Source: Bacteroidota bacterium
GTDB taxonomy: Bacteria > Bacteroidota > Bacteroidia > Bacteroidales > UBA4417
Length of the DNA stretch: 64,000 bases
Assembly: GCA_013376995.1 (NCBI GenBank)
Contig: JACAAZ010000004.1
Coordinates: 82,952 to 146,951, forward strand
Reading direction: 5' to 3'
The notes under the pieces are model-generated. The model did not search any database. It had not been told where the DNA came from and saw nothing but the letters and a program-made list of their open reading frames with translations. The first letter of the stretch is position 1; each line of letters begins with the position of its first letter. The position numbers and the translations under genes are program-made. Positions 43,842-55,619 of the stretch are shown here, one piece after another.

Positions 43842-43867
43842 GCAAAAAAAAGGAAGCCTAAGCTTCC
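43842..43867 (-). terminator. Terminator of lepA
   Basis: GGAAGC (43852-43857) and GCTTCC (43862-43867) form a 6-bp stem with a 4-nt loop, followed on the minus strand by an eight-T run. It lies 24 bp after the lepA stop. Confidence 0.8.
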
Positions 43868-43890
43868 ATATCAAGAACTTGAAGATTTGC

Positions 43891-45678
43891 TTAATCAAGT
43901 TTGAGAACAGCAAGAAACGCACTCTGAGGTACCTCAACATTTCCAACCTGGCGCATACGTTTTTTACCTTTCTTCTGCTTTTCAAGAAGCTTTCTTTTTC
44001 GGGTAATATCTCCGCCATAACATTTTGCTGTTACATCTTTACGAACAGCCTTCACAGTTTCCCTGGCTATGATTTTAGCCCCGATTGCAGCCTGAATTGC
44101 AACATCATACTGTTGGCGTGGTATTAACTCTTTCAATTTTTCACACATGCGTCTCCCAAAATCATAGGCATTGTCCCGGTGAATTAAAGTTGAAAGGGCA
44201 TCAACTGCATCACCATTCAGAAGGATATCCAGTTTTGACAGCGCGGCTTCCTTATAGCCAGAAATGTGATAATCGAAGGATGCATATCCTTTAGAAATAC
44301 TTTTTAAGCGGTCATAGAAATCAAAAACGATCTCACCAAGTGGTATTTCAAAGTTGAGCTCAACACGATCCTGTGTAAGATAAACCTGGTTTAGCAGTGT
44401 TCCTCGCTTATCCATGCACAGTTTCATAATTGAGCCAGTATATTCAGACTTTGAAATGATTTGGGCAAGGATATAAGGTTCCTCAACAAAGTCAATCTGG
44501 GTGACTTCGGGCATCCCGGAAGGGTTATGAACTTCAAAGGAATCGCCTTTTGTGGTGAAAACCTTGTACATTACGTTTGGCACTGTGTTTATAATGTCCA
44601 TATCGAATTCTCGATCCAAACGCTCTTGTACGATTTCCATGTGCAATAAGCCAAGAAATCCGCAACGAAACCCAAATCCCAATGCTGCTGATGATTCAGG
44701 TTCAAAGCTGAGGGATGCATCATTTAATTGAAGTTTTTCCAGAGAAGCCCTCAAGTCCTCATAGTCATCTGTATCTGTTGGATATATACCTGCGAAAACC
44801 ATTGGTTTTACATTCTTGAAACCTTCAATAGCAGCTTCACAGGGAACGTCAACATGTGTTATAGTATCACCAACCTTGATTTCACGGGCAGTTTTTATAC
44901 CAGATATGATATAACCTACATCACCTGCGCTAAGCTCATCAGTTGGTGATTGTTGCAAGCGAAGTATGCCAATCTCGTCGGCATGATATTCTTTTACAGT
45001 TGACACGAATTTGACATAGTCATTTTTGCGTAGGCGTCCATTAAAAATTTTAAAGTATGCAATAACTCCCCTGAATGGATTAAAATAAGAATCAAAAATG
45101 AGAGCTTGCAAAGGTGCATTCGGGTCACCAGATGGTGCAGGAATACGATTTATGATAGCGTCAAGAATTTCATCAACACCCATTCCGGTGCGGGCACTGG
45201 CCCTTATAATCTCTTCGGGTTTACAACCTATAAGTTCTACAATTTGATCTTCAACTTCATCCGGCATAGCACTATCACTATCCATCTTATTCATTACCGG
45301 GATAATCTCCAGGTTATGATCAAGGGCAAGATATAAGTTTGAAATTGTTTGGGCCTGGATGCCCTGTGTGGCATCTATTACCAACAATGCTCCTTCACAG
45401 GCTGCAATAGCGCGCGAAACTTCATATGAGAAATCCACATGGCCAGGAGTATCAATCAAATTTAACCTGTATTGCTGCCCGTCACGCTCATAATCCATCC
45501 TGATTGCATGACTTTTGATTGTAATTCCGCGTTCACGTTCAAGGTCCATGTCATCAAGGACCTGGTTCTGCATCTGACGGACAGTAAGAGAGCCAGTTAT
45601 TTCCAAGAGACGGTCAGCTAAAGTGCTTTTACCGTGGTCAATATGTGCAATAATGCAAAAGTTCCTGATATTTTTCAT
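43891..45678 (-). CDS. lepA: Elongation factor 4 (LepA)
   Basis: LepA is a ribosome-binding GTPase that helps translation when the ribosome stalls or is wrongly translocated. The 595-residue protein has the GTPase motifs [15 protein letters not shown] (G1), RGITIK (G2 region), DTPGHVDF (G3) and NKMD (G4), followed by EF-G-like domains and the LepA-specific C-terminal domain ([42 protein letters not shown]). A start at 45687 is possible; [17 protein letters not shown] is normal. A -7 box lies 6 bp before this ATG, so a near-leaderless mRNA is possible. Confidence 0.97.
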   Translation of the reverse strand: MKNIRNFCIIAHIDHGKSTLADRLLEITGSLTVRQMQNQVLDDMDLERERGITIKSHAIRMDYERDGQQYRLNLIDTPGHVDFSYEVSRAIAACEGALLVIDATQGIQAQTISNLYLALDHNLEIIPVMNKMDSDSAMPDEVEDQIVELIGCKPEEIIRASARTGMGVDEILDAIINRIPAPSGDPNAPLQALIFDSYFNPFRGVIAYFKIFNGRLRKNDYVKFVSTVKEYHADEIGILRLQQSPTDELSAGDVGYIISGIKTAREIKVGDTITHVDVPCEAAIEGFKNVKPMVFAGIYPTDTDDYEDLRASLEKLQLNDASLSFEPESSAALGFGFRCGFLGLLHMEIVQERLDREFDMDIINTVPNVMYKVFTTKGDSFEVHNPSGMPEVTQIDFVEEPYILAQIISKSEYTGSIMKLCMDKRGTLLNQVYLTQDRVELNFEIPLGEIVFDFYDRLKSISKGYASFDYHISGYKEAALSKLDILLNGDAVDALSTLIHRDNAYDFGRRMCEKLKELIPRQQYDVAIQAAIGAKIIARETVKAVRKDVTAKCYGGDITRKRKLLEKQKKGKKRMRQVGNVEVPQSAFLAVLKLD

Positions 45679-45684
45679 CACTTG

Positions 45685-45692
45685 CAAAAATA
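45685..45692 (-). promoter_or_regulatory. -7 promoter box next to the lepA start
   Basis: TATTTTTG on the minus strand, a perfect TAnnTTTG, with only 6 bp to the ATG at 45678. It overlaps the alternative start at 45687. Confidence 0.4.
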
Positions 45693-45859
45693 GTCAAAAA
45701 AGGTAACCCTACCTAAGCCTTTATACCATTGTCTTTGTGCAGAAAGTTTGATATCTTAACATTTTTTATCAGAATAATAGATATTTTTACTGAACTGACG
45801 TTCCTTTAATTATGGGGATTGATTTTCTCAGAATTTAACTTTATTACTAATTGCCGGAT

Positions 45860-48800
45860 ATGGAAATGACAGAAAAACCAGTCTTTTACTCAGCTACACC
45901 CTCACGCTGGAAGAGATTTATGTGGGTTGTCAAAATATTTTTAGTTGTTTTCCTTATAGCAACTACCTCATTAGTAGCTTCATTATTACACAGGCAAGTT
46001 TTAAAACTTCCATCATTGAAAGATAAGCCTGAAGCGAATGCTGATTATTATAATCCTGTTTTAAATCAAAAACGGGATGATAAGGAGTACAAATACCTGG
46101 AAAAGATTATCGCAGAGGCAAGGAAAACAAAGCATCATGATTTCTATGAAAACAAAGTTACACTGCCTCAAGGTGTTAGGCAATATATTCCTGTTCATGC
46201 AGGATTTTATGTAAACTGGGATGTTCAGGCAAAATATTCGTTAAGAAGGAATATTTCACATATGAACATGGTTCTGCCGGAATGGTTTTTTATCCAGGAT
46301 TCCTCAGACCGCATTATGCTGGATGTTGACTCAGCAGCGCTTGAAATCATGCGTCTAGGAAGGATTGCTATTGTACCTATGGTCTCAAATTATTTTAATA
46401 ATAAATGGAATGGTAACAATGTCCACCGAATCATTCAATCTCCCATAAGAAGAAAAGTATTGATTACTAGTATTATAGATGCTTTGGAGAAATATCATTT
46501 TAATGGTATAAACATTGACTTCGAGGATTTAAAGGAAACTACTGATGAATACATGATCAGCTTTCAACAAGAGTTAAGTCAAGAATTGCACAAAAGAGGG
46601 TTGATAGTAACCCAGGATATTGCTCCCTTCAATGAGGATTACAATATTAAAGAACTATCGAAAGTGAATGATCTACTCTTTCTGATGGCTTATGATGAGC
46701 ACAATTCCGAAAGTAATCCCGGGCCTGTGGCATCACAAAACTGGGTAGAGGCATCAATGGATGATATCCTTAAAAAGACCGATCCTGATAAGGTTGTGTT
46801 ATGCATAGCTGCATATGGTTACGACTGGCAACGTGGGGAGCAAGGTACTGACGTGACCTACCAGGAGGCAATCTCCACTGCTTTGGAAAGTGAAGGGAAG
46901 GTAAAGTTTGATAATAAAAGTTTCAATCTTGATTTCTCGTATTATGATGATGATGATAAGTATCATGAGGTGTATTTTACAGATGCAGCAACTAATTACA
47001 ATGCAATTAGAGCAGCTGTCGATAATGAAATTGCTGGGTATTCACTTTGGCGCTTGGGATCCGAGGATATAAGGGTATGGAAGTTTTTTGATAATGATGT
47101 TTCTAAACTAAAATTAAAGGATTCGCCCTTCAATTATCATGAACTCGAAAATATCGCCTCATCTTATAATGTTGACTATGTGGGTGCAGGTGAGATATTG
47201 AATGTAATTTCAACTCCTCAGGAAGGAAAGACGCAATTGGAATATAATGTGAATGAACAATCTATTACTGAAGAACAATATTTGAAACTCCCTTCAAGCT
47301 TTGTGATAAATAAAACCGGGGAGAAAGATCATCAAATTTCATTAACATTTGATGATGGGCCAGATGAAAGGTACACGCCAAAAATTTTGGATATATTGAA
47401 AGAATATAAAGTGCCTGCCGTCTTTTTTGTTACTGGAATTAATGCCGAGCAAAATCTGGAACTGGTTAGGCGCATTTATAATGAAGGTCATGAGCTTGGT
47501 AATCATACTTTTATACACCCGAATCTGGAAAATATTTCAGATCAACGACTTGAACTTGAACTTCGATCAACCGGATATATTATAGAAGGTATTACAGGGC
47601 ATGCAACCATGTTTTTTAGACCACCCTATAATACAGATGCAGAGCCTGTAAATCCGATTCAGATTGAACCTCTGGCAACTGCAAAATCAGAGGGCTACCT
47701 TACAATAGGATCTTCAATAGACCCACTTGATTGGCAAAAAGGTGTTGCAGCTGATACAATAGTTGCAAGAGCTATAAGGCAGCACAATTTAGGTAATATC
47801 ATTCTTATGCACGATGCAGGAGGTACCAGGGATGAAACTGTAAAAGCATTGCCTCGAATTATTGAGTATTACCAGACCCATGGATATAAATTTGTTAGCC
47901 TTGCAACTCTAATGGGCAAGAAGCGAGATGAGGTAATGCCTGTTGAACAGGGCAGCCTGAACCACCTTCTGGAATCTACAGATTCGAAGGTATTTGTTGC
48001 TGGCTATTATATCAACAGGATCTTGTCAGCCTTATTTTTTGCTGCATTACTGCTTTCAATCATAAAAATTTCGAGTGTTGCAATTTTGGCGATTATCCAA
48101 AGAAGAACTGAAAGGAAGAAATTAATTATGCCATTTAACTCGTTTCCAAAGGTTAGTATTATTGTTCCTGCCTACAACGAAGAACTAAATGCTGTTAAAA
48201 CAGTTCGAAATTTATTGAAAACTGATTACCCTGAATTTGAAATAATTTTTGTTGATGATGGCTCTAAGGATAGTACTTACAAAGTTGTGAAGGACGAGTA
48301 TTCAAATCATCCTAATGTTAAAGTACTTTCTAAAGTGAATGGGGGTAAGGCATCTGCACTAAATTTCGGAATTGGTTCTGCTGATGGAGAAATTTTGGTA
48401 TGCATTGATGCTGATACATTATTGCATACTGATGCTATACGTAAATTAATTCCTTATTTTGAAGATGAAAGAGTTGGGGCTGTAGCTGGAAATGTTAAGG
48501 TAGGCAATCGAATCAACCTCCTCACTCTCTGGCAGCACCTGGAATATACTACAAGTCAGAATTTTGAAAGGCGTGCTTTCGATACATTAAATGCAATTAT
48601 GGTAGTGCCAGGAGCGATCGGTGCATTCAGAAAGGATGCAGTCTTGCAATCAGGGGCTTTTTCAACTGATACTTTGGCTGAAGATTGCGACCTTACTCTT
48701 AGGCTGTTAAGAAAGAACTTCATAGTTAAGTGCTGTAATGAAGCATTAGCATATACCGAGGTTCCTGAAAAAATGAACATGCTTGTTAAGCAGCGGCTCA

Positions 48801-49225
48801 GATGGTCATTTGGAATAATGCAGTCTTTTTGGAAACATAGGGATTTGATGTTTACAAGAAAGAAACTCAATATGAGTTGGGTGTTGTTACCTCATCTATT
48901 GATTTTTCAGCTAATCCTGCCATTAATATCACCCTTGGTAGATATTACTTTTCTTATCTCATTATTTATGCCCCAATCGTGGCTGATCGTAGTCTTTTAT
49001 TTTGCCTATTTTGCCCTCGATCTGTGTATTTCATTGCTTTCATTTAAAATTGAAAACGAGGAATTCAAAGCGGTGTTCATACCTGTATTGTTTTTGCAAA
49101 GGATAATTTACAGGCAAGTTCTTTGGTATGTCCTATTGAAATCCTATTTAAGGGCAATAAAAGGAGAGTTGGCCACCTGGGGATTTCTAAATCGTACTGG
49201 AAATGTAAAGCAGGTTCCTGTTTAA
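45860..49225 (+). CDS. Three-domain GH18-like / polysaccharide deacetylase / GT2 synthase fusion protein
   Basis: A 1121-residue membrane protein combining three activities. After one N-terminal membrane helix (about 22-42) comes a GH18-like glycosidase domain (about 105-420) with HFNGINIDFEDL carrying the catalytic Glu. A NodB polysaccharide deacetylase domain follows (about 490-690): TFDDGPD, NHTFIHP (metal His pair), RPPY and LMHDAGG. After another membrane helix (about 715-738) there is a processive family 2 glycosyltransferase (about 760-1000): SIIVPAYNEE, VDDGS, DADT, AEDCDLTLRLL and QRLRW, then C-terminal helices. GT2 domains of this type with deacetylase suggest a poly-GlcNAc-like polymer made, deacetylated and cut by one protein. 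The start could also be TTG 45851. Confidence 0.92.
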   Translation: MEMTEKPVFYSATPSRWKRFMWVVKIFLVVFLIATTSLVASLLHRQVLKLPSLKDKPEANADYYNPVLNQKRDDKEYKYLEKIIAEARKTKHHDFYENKVTLPQGVRQYIPVHAGFYVNWDVQAKYSLRRNISHMNMVLPEWFFIQDSSDRIMLDVDSAALEIMRLGRIAIVPMVSNYFNNKWNGNNVHRIIQSPIRRKVLITSIIDALEKYHFNGINIDFEDLKETTDEYMISFQQELSQELHKRGLIVTQDIAPFNEDYNIKELSKVNDLLFLMAYDEHNSESNPGPVASQNWVEASMDDILKKTDPDKVVLCIAAYGYDWQRGEQGTDVTYQEAISTALESEGKVKFDNKSFNLDFSYYDDDDKYHEVYFTDAATNYNAIRAAVDNEIAGYSLWRLGSEDIRVWKFFDNDVSKLKLKDSPFNYHELENIASSYNVDYVGAGEILNVISTPQEGKTQLEYNVNEQSITEEQYLKLPSSFVINKTGEKDHQISLTFDDGPDERYTPKILDILKEYKVPAVFFVTGINAEQNLELVRRIYNEGHELGNHTFIHPNLENISDQRLELELRSTGYIIEGITGHATMFFRPPYNTDAEPVNPIQIEPLATAKSEGYLTIGSSIDPLDWQKGVAADTIVARAIRQHNLGNIILMHDAGGTRDETVKALPRIIEYYQTHGYKFVSLATLMGKKRDEVMPVEQGSLNHLLESTDSKVFVAGYYINRILSALFFAALLLSIIKISSVAILAIIQRRTERKKLIMPFNSFPKVSIIVPAYNEELNAVKTVRNLLKTDYPEFEIIFVDDGSKDSTYKVVKDEYSNHPNVKVLSKVNGGKASALNFGIGSADGEILVCIDADTLLHTDAIRKLIPYFEDERVGAVAGNVKVGNRINLLTLWQHLEYTTSQNFERRAFDTLNAIMVVPGAIGAFRKDAVLQSGAFSTDTLAEDCDLTLRLLRKNFIVKCCNEALAYTEVPEKMNMLVKQRLRWSFGIMQSFWKHRDLMFTRKKLNMSWVLLPHLLIFQLILPLISPLVDITFLISLFMPQSWLIVVFYFAYFALDLCISLLSFKIENEEFKAVFIPVLFLQRIIYRQVLWYVLLKSYLRAIKGELATWGFLNRTGNVKQVPV

Positions 49226-49263
49226 AACTATTTGCCAGAAGGGGATGATTCATATTAATATGA

Positions 49264-50352
<1,089 letters not shown>

Positions 50353-50373
50353 TCTAGGACATTATTTATGAAG

Positions 50374-50402
50374 AAGGCTGCTCCCGGGCAGCCTTTTTTT
50401 TT
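50374..50402 (+). terminator. Terminator of gap
   Basis: AAGGCTGC (50374-50381) and GCAGCCTT (50388-50395) form a perfect 8-bp stem with a 6-nt loop, followed by a T-run reaching the stop codon of the convergent gene. Confidence 0.85.
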
Positions 50403-53040
50403 AGCGAACAAGTGTAATTGATCCTTTCAAGGTTCGTTTTCTGGCTCCGGCTAATGTAAGTTCGTACACATCACAAACATAGAAATAGGTGCCATCACTT
50501 GCATCCTGGTTTGTGCCCATAACTTTCCCATCCCAGTTAATATGCGGGTCATTTGTTTTAAAAACTAATTTCCCCCAGCGGTTAAATATTTGCATGTCTA
50601 TCTTTTCGACGGACGTAAACGGGAATGGGGTGAAGAGGTCATTGTGATTGTCCTGGTTAGGTGTGAATACATTTGGCAGCCTATAGCGGCCACAGGTATC
50701 AATATCAATACAGACGGTATCACTCATCATACTTATATTCCCTGAAGAGTCAACTGCCTGCATAGAATAGCATCCAGCAATTGTAACAGGCTGATAATGA
50801 TGATAGGTGGTATTGTATTGGCCCGAAACTGAATCAATAATTGCAAATGAAGCAGACAATGGTGGCCTGTAGAAAATGAAGTATTTCTCAATATCAGCAG
50901 AACAACTTTCAACAGGATTCGACCAAATTAAAATATTCGTACTGTTTTCACAGTCTGGTTCAACCGTGAGGACAGGTGGACAAGGCGGTTCATTATCATA
51001 AGGTATGGCACAGGCCTCCTGGGAATAGTTGATCAATGGATCTGTTATTCCAGCAGTTCCATAGGAACCTTTGCTTTTAACCTTGTAACAATACGTTTTT
51101 CCGTTTATCAAACCCGTATCGGAGTAATATGGGTAGGACGTAGTTGCTAACGAGTCGAAAAGAAGGGTAGATTCATTTTTTCTGAAAACCGTAAAGAAAA
51201 GATTTGTCCAGGGTACATTGAAGTTGAAGTTGATCTTTATCTTGTTATCACCTGGTTGGAAAGAGATAAAATCAGAAGATGCATATTGAGATGCACCAAT
51301 AAGAAATCTGTTTGCAGGGCTATCGTTATATAAATCTACCCTATAGGTCATGCCATGATCGAAAGTATTGAGGTTGTTATTATAATATATAGTGTCATTG
51401 AGTTCATTGAGCGAGTCGATCAATGTGAAACTATTACCGCTCAAATCCGGTGATCTGTAAATTAAATACTTATAAGGACCTGGTGCTTGAACAGTATCAA
51501 TTTCAGTTGGTTTTGACCAGGCAAGGTAAATCTGTCCTGCAATTTTATCAGTAGTTTGTATGCTAACGTTTGTAATTATCGGTACGTCTTTTTTTAACTG
51601 AGCACAAACTTCATCCGAAGCATAACTCAAAGCGCCATCAGGATAAACCGCTACGACTATGTAGCAATAATCAACGCCATGAACTAGGCCCGGGGGGGAG
51701 GATCCATCTGTATAGTTAGTATCGGAAGCATTAATTTCATCAATAAGGTGATAACCTGTGTAAGAAGGCACTCCAAGTTCACAATAGGAAGGAATGAATC
51801 CAAAAAATCCGTTTCTTCTGTATATTTGATATTTAACTGCATTGCTACATCGGTTCTGATCCCAGGTCAACCGGATGGAGTTTCCTAGAGGTGTTGCGGA
51901 TAAATTCCTGGTTTTCGGACCAACAACCTTGATGTTCATGCTTTTGATATCAAAAAGGTTGATTTGGGTGGTTTGATCAACAGCCTTAAAATAAACCTGG
52001 TAAGGATTTTTCCGTATTTGATAACAAGCTGTAGCCCAATTAAATATCCCATTAATATAGCCGTTGGTGTCGTTCACAATAGTAAATTCTGCTGCTGAAC
52101 TTGAAAATAAGAATGGCGCACCTGTGGAAGACAGAATCATTTTGTCGCTATCTGCGTCAGTTGCAAACACCTTGAAATTTAATGTATCTCCTGCAGTTAT
52201 GCATGTATCAGGAGGGAGATGGATGACAGGTGCATTATCCTCACATACATCAATAGTAATTTGCATATCACGAGTGATGTAACCTATCCTGATGCCATTT
52301 CTCCATTCTTCGATCAGGAAGGCAATATTATATTCACCCTTAATGGATGGACTGCTCCAATAAATATCCCCTGTTAATGCATTCATTGTAAAATGGCTGG
52401 TATCACCAGGGACAACCTGGTTAGGAAGTACATAGCCGGGGATAGGCTGCCCACCGGTTCCTCTACAGGCAACAAGTGAATAGGAAAGGCTATCCCCATC
52501 CGGATCATAAGCTCCCGGATTGTGAATGAAAGGATGTCCAACACATCCCTGGTCAATAGGCGGCAACAGGAGTTGAGGAGAATTATCTGGGCCTACGAAT
52601 GGATTAATCGTAAGTGACGATTCAACGTATAATGGAATGTCGACAGAACTTGGAATGTTTTGAATGCCATAGTTCCTGTTTGGATCTTCCAGTGATATCT
52701 TATAGGTTGAAGGTCCCGGGAATGTGTGCTGGCCTGTGTATAGATTTTTCTTGATGTCTTTACCAACAATTTCTCCAAGGAAATCGCAGTAAATATTTGC
52801 AGGGTTATAACCTGAGGGACCGTTTCCCCTTGTAAGGATTGAAGTTGTGCCATCCCCCCAGTTTATTTCAAGTTCATTTCTGTCAGCTCTACTAGGGGCA
52901 TAGGAATAGGAAACTATTGTGACTTCGTAAGTCAAACCAGAAATGTACTTAAAGGTAATTTCTCCTGCACGCTGGTGAGTTGCAAGCGCATGGAAACTTA
53001 TGCCTAGAAAAACAATACAGAGAAATAGGAGCCTTTTCAT
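50401..53040 (-). CDS. Large secreted protein with T9SS type B (gliding-motility) C-terminal domain
   Basis: An 879-residue exported protein. The signal peptide ends near FHALA (residue 20). The N-terminal third (about 25-270) begins ATHQRAGEITFKYISGLTYEV and matches secreted cell-surface proteins of Bacteroidota with several beta-sandwich modules. Fibronectin-type III-like repeats follow (about 380-790), recognised by recurring Y-x-I-Y-R and G-x-x-Y-C-Y patterns (KYQIYRRNG, TYCYKVKSKG, DYCYIVVA). The last 90 residues are the gliding-motility-associated type B sorting domain: LPNVFTPNQDNHNDLF, IFNRWGKLVF and NWDGK. It is probably exported by T9SS and acts at the surface; ligand unknown. Confidence 0.92.
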   Translation of the reverse strand: MKRLLFLCIVFLGISFHALATHQRAGEITFKYISGLTYEVTIVSYSYAPSRADRNELEINWGDGTTSILTRGNGPSGYNPANIYCDFLGEIVGKDIKKNLYTGQHTFPGPSTYKISLEDPNRNYGIQNIPSSVDIPLYVESSLTINPFVGPDNSPQLLLPPIDQGCVGHPFIHNPGAYDPDGDSLSYSLVACRGTGGQPIPGYVLPNQVVPGDTSHFTMNALTGDIYWSSPSIKGEYNIAFLIEEWRNGIRIGYITRDMQITIDVCEDNAPVIHLPPDTCITAGDTLNFKVFATDADSDKMILSSTGAPFLFSSSAAEFTIVNDTNGYINGIFNWATACYQIRKNPYQVYFKAVDQTTQINLFDIKSMNIKVVGPKTRNLSATPLGNSIRLTWDQNRCSNAVKYQIYRRNGFFGFIPSYCELGVPSYTGYHLIDEINASDTNYTDGSSPPGLVHGVDYCYIVVAVYPDGALSYASDEVCAQLKKDVPIITNVSIQTTDKIAGQIYLAWSKPTEIDTVQAPGPYKYLIYRSPDLSGNSFTLIDSLNELNDTIYYNNNLNTFDHGMTYRVDLYNDSPANRFLIGASQYASSDFISFQPGDNKIKINFNFNVPWTNLFFTVFRKNESTLLFDSLATTSYPYYSDTGLINGKTYCYKVKSKGSYGTAGITDPLINYSQEACAIPYDNEPPCPPVLTVEPDCENSTNILIWSNPVESCSADIEKYFIFYRPPLSASFAIIDSVSGQYNTTYHHYQPVTIAGCYSMQAVDSSGNISMMSDTVCIDIDTCGRYRLPNVFTPNQDNHNDLFTPFPFTSVEKIDMQIFNRWGKLVFKTNDPHINWDGKVMGTNQDASDGTYFYVCDVYELTLAGARKRTLKGSITLVR

Positions 53041-53157
53041 TAGAAAAATCTACAGCTTTCTTACAATAACAATGAATATGTGCTTTCCATTTTAATTACT
53101 AAACAATTTTTTTTAGGTTGCATGCCTGCCCCGCCATATTGGGAGAAATGGTATTTG

Positions 53158-53184
53158 CAAAGCTAATTGGTGTTTGTCCTGCAA
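53158..53184 (-). promoter_or_regulatory. Promoter candidate for the T9SS type B gene
   Basis: TAGCTTTG (53158-53165) matches TAnnTTTG on the minus strand, with TTG at 53182-53184 and a 16-bp spacer. A second box, TACTTTTG, lies further upstream at 53202-53209. The leader would be about 110 nt. Confidence 0.45.
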
Positions 53185-53341
53185 TTGCCTCATACTCGTT
53201 TCAAAAGTACGAAATATGCTGGACCTAAATTGTTAAAAATACCTGTTCTACGAAGTGAATAATTGATTGATTATTTCAATTGAGTTATTTGGACAATGGA
53301 ATTACAAGTTTCTTTTTATAATTTTAAAAGCTTGGATTCTG

Positions 53342-53349
53342 TATTTTTG
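53342..53349 (+). promoter_or_regulatory. -7 promoter box of the RelA/SpoT gene
   Basis: TATTTTTG, a perfect TAnnTTTG, 29 bp before the ATG at 53379. Confidence 0.5.
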
Positions 53350-53378
53350 TGTAAGTTCTGAAGTATTAAGACTAGAGT

Positions 53379-55619
53379 ATGTACGAAGTTGATCCTATCC
53401 TTGAGAATAAGGAAATTGTAAAAAGATACCGTGGTTTGCTAAGAGCCTGGAGTTCAAACAAAGGGCTCAGGGATAAGAATAAGGTCCGGGAAGCTTTTGA
53501 ATTGGCTAAAGAGGCTCACAAGACCATGCGGAGGCGCAGTGGTGAGCCCTATATATATCATCCGCTTGAAGTTGCAAGGATAGTAGCGGGTGATATAGGT
53601 TTAGGCGAAACAGCGATCATTTGTGCACTACTTCATGATGTTGTGGAAGATAATGCCGATTATTCAACTGATTTCATTCGGAAAAAGTTTGGCGAGAAAG
53701 TAGCTTATATAGTTGATGGACTTACAAAGATAAAAGATGGTTATGAAAGGCCGGAGTCTTCTGTGCAGGCTGAGAATATAAAGAAGATGCTGCTCACCTT
53801 ATCCGATGATGTGCGAGTGATTCTAATAAAACTGGCAGACAGGCTGCATAATATGAGAACTCTCGACTCAATGCCAGATTACAAACAGAAAAATATTGCA
53901 GCCGAAACCATATATCTATATTCACCGTTAGCGCATCGCCTCGGATTATACGCTATCAAAAGTGAATTGGAAGACCTTGCTCTAAAATACACTGAGCCTG
54001 AAATATACAATACGATTGCTCTAAAGCTCCAGGAAACTGAGATTGCACGTGCAAAGTTCATTCAGAAATTCATCCATCCCATCAAACGTGATCTTACACT
54101 CAAAGGCATTTCTTTTGAGATTGATAGTCGGGAAAAATCTATTTTTTCGATTTACAAGAAGATGCAAGTCAAAGAAATTCCTTTTGAAGAGGTGTTTGAC
54201 ATATTTGCTGTTAGGATCATAGTGGATTCAGCTTTTGAGCTCGAAAAAATCAATTGCTGGCAGGTTTATTCTATCGTGACCGATCATTACAATCCAAAAC
54301 TAAACAGACTGCGCGATTGGATTTCGACACCAAAAGCTAATGGCTATGAATCTTTGCATACCACTGTGATGAGCCAAACAGGTCAATGGGTGGAAGTTCA
54401 AATCAGAACCAGACGGATGCACGAAATTGCTGAAAGAGGTTATGCTGCGCATTGGAAGTATAAACAACTGACAGATAAGGATAAAAGCCAGGAGTCTGGA
54501 CTTGATCTTTGGTTAAGGAAAGTGCAGGAAATCCTTAGGTCACCTGATTCAAATGCTTTGAGTTTCCTTGACGATATTAAATTGACATTATTTTCGGATG
54601 AAGTGTTTGTTTTTACACCAAAAGGAGAGATAAAGTCCTTGCCTGCAGGTAGTACAGTGTTGGATTTTGCATACAATATTCATACTCATCTTGGTAATAC
54701 TTGTATTGCCTCCAAGGTTAACCGGAAGTTGTCACCTCTGAACCTGAAGTTAAAAAGTGGTGACCAGGTTGAGATCATATCATCGAAGAAGGGAAATCCA
54801 AAAGAAGAATGGTTGAGCTATGCTTTCACTGCAAGAGCTAAGACTTATATTAAGGAGGCTCTTAGGGAGCAACAACGTTCAGTAATGAGTGAAGGCAGGC
54901 ATAAACTTGAGGGATATTTCAATGAACTATCCATAAAGTTTTCAAGACATAATGTTAACCGATTTTCAGAATATCAAGGGTTTAGCAACCAAAATGAGTT
55001 GTTTCTAAAAGTTGCCAAGGATGAGATTGATATCAACCATGTTCGTCAATGTTGCCTTGAGCATGACACGTTAATAAATGAGGACTTTCGGGCTGGACGG
55101 AGCTTGAACCAATTTAATACCTCCGGGCATGGAGTCGAACTACCTGCCCGGCCAACCCGGCCAACTATGATGCCAGATCTTGACAACCTGGAGTTCACGA
55201 TTTCACATTGTTGCCATCCTCTTCCAGGTGATGATATTGTAGGATATGCACCTGCAGGTTCAGCTTTGCAGGTACATAGAACAAATTGTCCAGAAGCTAT
55301 AGAATTAATGACCCGGTATGCGAACAAGATGGTATATGCTAGGTGGTCGAATAGCCATCTTAATACATTCCTTGCTGGGATTAAAACAACAGGAATTGAC
55401 AGGAAAAGTATGATTTTCGATATTATTCAGGTTATTAGTGAGAAACTTGCATTGAATATCCGATCATTTCATATTGAAACCTCCGGGGATATTTTTGAAT
55501 CTTACATAAGTCTTTATGTGCATGACACTATTGATATCAGCCGATTGTCAGAGGAATTAAAAACTATAAACGGAATATCTACTGCGGTGAGGATGTACAA
55601 GTTTGCATTAAATTTTTGA
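53379..55619 (+). CDS. Bifunctional (p)ppGpp synthetase/hydrolase, RelA/SpoT family
   Basis: A 746-residue long RSH protein that makes and breaks the alarmone (p)ppGpp. The N-terminal HD hydrolase domain (about 50-200) keeps YIYHPLEVA, CALLHDVVED and the later KLADRLHNMRTL. The synthetase domain (about 240-370) has REKSIFSIYKKM, FDIFAVRIIV, DWISTPKANGYESLHTTV and EVQIRTRRMHEIAERGYAAHW. A TGS domain (about 405-470, VFVFTPKGEIKSLPAGSTVLDFAY) and a C-terminal ACT domain follow. Intact HD motifs suggest both activities, hence SpoT/Rel type. Confidence 0.96.
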   Translation: MYEVDPILENKEIVKRYRGLLRAWSSNKGLRDKNKVREAFELAKEAHKTMRRRSGEPYIYHPLEVARIVAGDIGLGETAIICALLHDVVEDNADYSTDFIRKKFGEKVAYIVDGLTKIKDGYERPESSVQAENIKKMLLTLSDDVRVILIKLADRLHNMRTLDSMPDYKQKNIAAETIYLYSPLAHRLGLYAIKSELEDLALKYTEPEIYNTIALKLQETEIARAKFIQKFIHPIKRDLTLKGISFEIDSREKSIFSIYKKMQVKEIPFEEVFDIFAVRIIVDSAFELEKINCWQVYSIVTDHYNPKLNRLRDWISTPKANGYESLHTTVMSQTGQWVEVQIRTRRMHEIAERGYAAHWKYKQLTDKDKSQESGLDLWLRKVQEILRSPDSNALSFLDDIKLTLFSDEVFVFTPKGEIKSLPAGSTVLDFAYNIHTHLGNTCIASKVNRKLSPLNLKLKSGDQVEIISSKKGNPKEEWLSYAFTARAKTYIKEALREQQRSVMSEGRHKLEGYFNELSIKFSRHNVNRFSEYQGFSNQNELFLKVAKDEIDINHVRQCCLEHDTLINEDFRAGRSLNQFNTSGHGVELPARPTRPTMMPDLDNLEFTISHCCHPLPGDDIVGYAPAGSALQVHRTNCPEAIELMTRYANKMVYARWSNSHLNTFLAGIKTTGIDRKSMIFDIIQVISEKLALNIRSFHIETSGDIFESYISLYVHDTIDISRLSEELKTINGISTAVRMYKFALNF

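Larger units (their letters stand above)
53041..53378. other. Divergent promoter region between the T9SS type B gene and the RelA/SpoT gene
   Basis: This 338-bp gap holds two minus-strand -7 boxes (53158-53165, 53202-53209) and one plus-strand box (53342-53349). No coding frame, RNA gene or strong hairpin is visible. Confidence 0.6.
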
